Shown here: positions 63,916 through 64,000 of the stretch, piece by piece
Position numbering within the stretch: the stretch's first letter is position 1
How the letters are laid out: every line of letters begins with the position of its first letter
Assembly (NCBI GenBank): GCA_032716605.1
Contig: CM064512.1
Location: 24,305,810 to 24,369,809, forward strand
From: Paralithodes platypus
Taxonomy: Eukaryota; Arthropoda; Malacostraca; Decapoda; Lithodidae
DNA: 64,000 bases
Direction: 5' to 3'
Notes under the pieces: model-generated
What the model was told of the DNA's origin: nothing
The model's database searches: none
What the model saw: only the letters and a program-made list of their open reading frames with translations
Program-made: the position numbers and the translations under genes

Positions 63916-64000
63916 CGACTCTTGTTTCAAAAACACGTCAAAGTATACGACGTTACTCTAACACACATGGTCCCTTTTCCTTCTTCTGGATAAAAATACT

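Noticed and set aside
41559..64000. Integrated large DNA virus (for example nimavirus-like) as the source of the unknown ORFs
   Set aside because: No recognisable viral core gene is visible; the three ORF copies and hairpins alone cannot support it.

Overview
The window reads as repeat-dense, gene-poor eukaryotic (animal) DNA. Every long reading frame I can interpret belongs to a transposable element, and I see no host protein-coding gene I would defend. The mix is RTE-, CR1/L2-, Jockey- and Penelope-type retroelements, Ty3/Gypsy-type LTR elements, TA- and TTAA-flanked DNA-transposon derivatives, and very many AT, CA and GATA microsatellites. This fits an arthropod, most plausibly a decapod crustacean. 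That is an inference from style, not proof.

Layout. 0-16 kb: AT-rich DNA with old LINE fragments (0.7-1.9 kb), a tRNA-like SINE remnant, a roughly 5 kb fold-back structure with arms near 3.65-4.55 and 7.82-8.83 kb, a diverged solo LTR (to 12.79 kb), a tandem duplication carrying (GT)n, and a Penelope-like fragment (14.3-15.0 kb). 16-34 kb: two near full-length RTE-type LINEs. The second is split by a 9.4 kb LTR retrotransposon on the minus strand (21631-31057). Its polyprotein has integrase before reverse transcriptase, the Gmr1-type order, while its RT is Ty3/Gypsy-like. A solo LTR of the same family, in opposite orientation, sits in the GATA tail of that LINE (32242-34138). 34-41 kb: a graveyard of non-autonomous DNA elements (piggyBac-like TTAA MITEs, mariner-like and pogo-like elements nested in one another, a 170 bp hairpin), plus Jockey and CR1 scraps.

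41-64 kb: an unusual mosaic. A dispersed composite module, containing many copies of a 17-bp word TCATGCTTCGTATAATG, surrounds three copies of an unknown coiled-coil reading frame ending in a PRKKAKL-like basic tail. Inside one module copy lies a roughly 4.5 kb CR1-type LINE on the minus strand (43745-53895). Its open reading frame begins with a signal peptide followed by a 2A-like ribosome-skipping motif (GDIETNPGP), PHD-like zinc fingers, an APE endonuclease and RT. This LINE is itself split by a young 5673 bp Ty3/Gypsy element (47144-52816) with 223 bp LTRs differing at 4 positions. A third, 5'-truncated RTE copy (58.3-59.7 kb) sits beside the remains of another LTR element, which shares a primer-binding-site-like sequence with the Gmr1-type element.

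Insertion order follows from target-site duplications: module, then CR1 LINE, then Gypsy; and RTE copy B, then the Gmr1-type element and, independently, the solo LTR. The strongest candidates for something under-described are the signal-peptide/2A/PHD CR1 LINE, the integrase-first Gypsy-like element in a probable crustacean, and the 41-64 kb module with its coiled-coil ORF family.
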